6,319 nucleotides of DNA from Candidatus Scatomorpha merdipullorum (lineage in GTDB: Bacteria; Bacillota; Clostridia; Oscillospirales; Oscillospiraceae). Made by a program: the position numbers and the translations under genes. The notes beneath the pieces are model-generated. The model made no database searches. It saw only the letters and a list, made by a program, of their open reading frames with translations, and was not told the DNA's origin. The stretch lies in assembly GCA_018716795.1 (NCBI GenBank), contig DVJK01000089.1:1-6319 (forward strand), read 5' to 3'. Positions 6,300-6,319 of this stretch are shown here, piece after piece; within the stretch, counting starts at the first letter, position 1, and each line of letters starts with the position of its first letter.

Positions 6300-6319
6300 A
6301 TTCACGAACAGAGGAGCCC

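Overview
This G+C-rich window most likely comes from a high-GC Firmicutes lineage, probably class Clostridia (Oscillospiraceae- or Christensenellales-like gut bacteria are my best guess). The reasons are the CarA and CarB sequence style, strong AGGAGG ribosome binding sites, clear TTGACA/TATAAT-type promoters in AT-rich gaps, and frequent ATA isoleucine codons despite the high GC. I cannot name a genus.

Layout. Positions 1-110 are a GC-rich left edge that I cannot assign with confidence. Positions 111-308 contain no convincing gene but are unusually structured: a perfect 16-bp palindrome carrying a mirrored extended -10 promoter element on each strand (111-147), an imperfect hairpin (154-187), a bidirectional terminator that ends the carAB operon (202-230), and a further hairpin in the carB 3' tail (267-290). 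The minus-strand operon carA-carB follows (4563 down to 309), with an 8-nt gene overlap and a strong sigma-70/sigma-A-type promoter at 4649-4677. The 284-bp divergent gap (4564-4847) holds back-to-back promoters, an operator-like dyad and the leaders of both flanking genes. A plus-strand, membrane-anchored family 2 glycosyltransferase (4848-6113) is followed by its own terminator (6129-6155). The right edge holds a strong promoter and a ribosome-binding-site-like sequence for a gene that starts outside the window.

Function. CarA and CarB together form glutamine-dependent carbamoyl phosphate synthetase, which feeds pyrimidine and arginine synthesis. No other pyr or arg gene lies in the window and no classical PyrR attenuator is visible. 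The glycosyltransferase is a separate, single-gene transcription unit, probably for envelope or exopolysaccharide synthesis. No new multi-gene system is evident. The most unusual material is non-coding: the structured region downstream of carB and the two leaders in the divergent gap.
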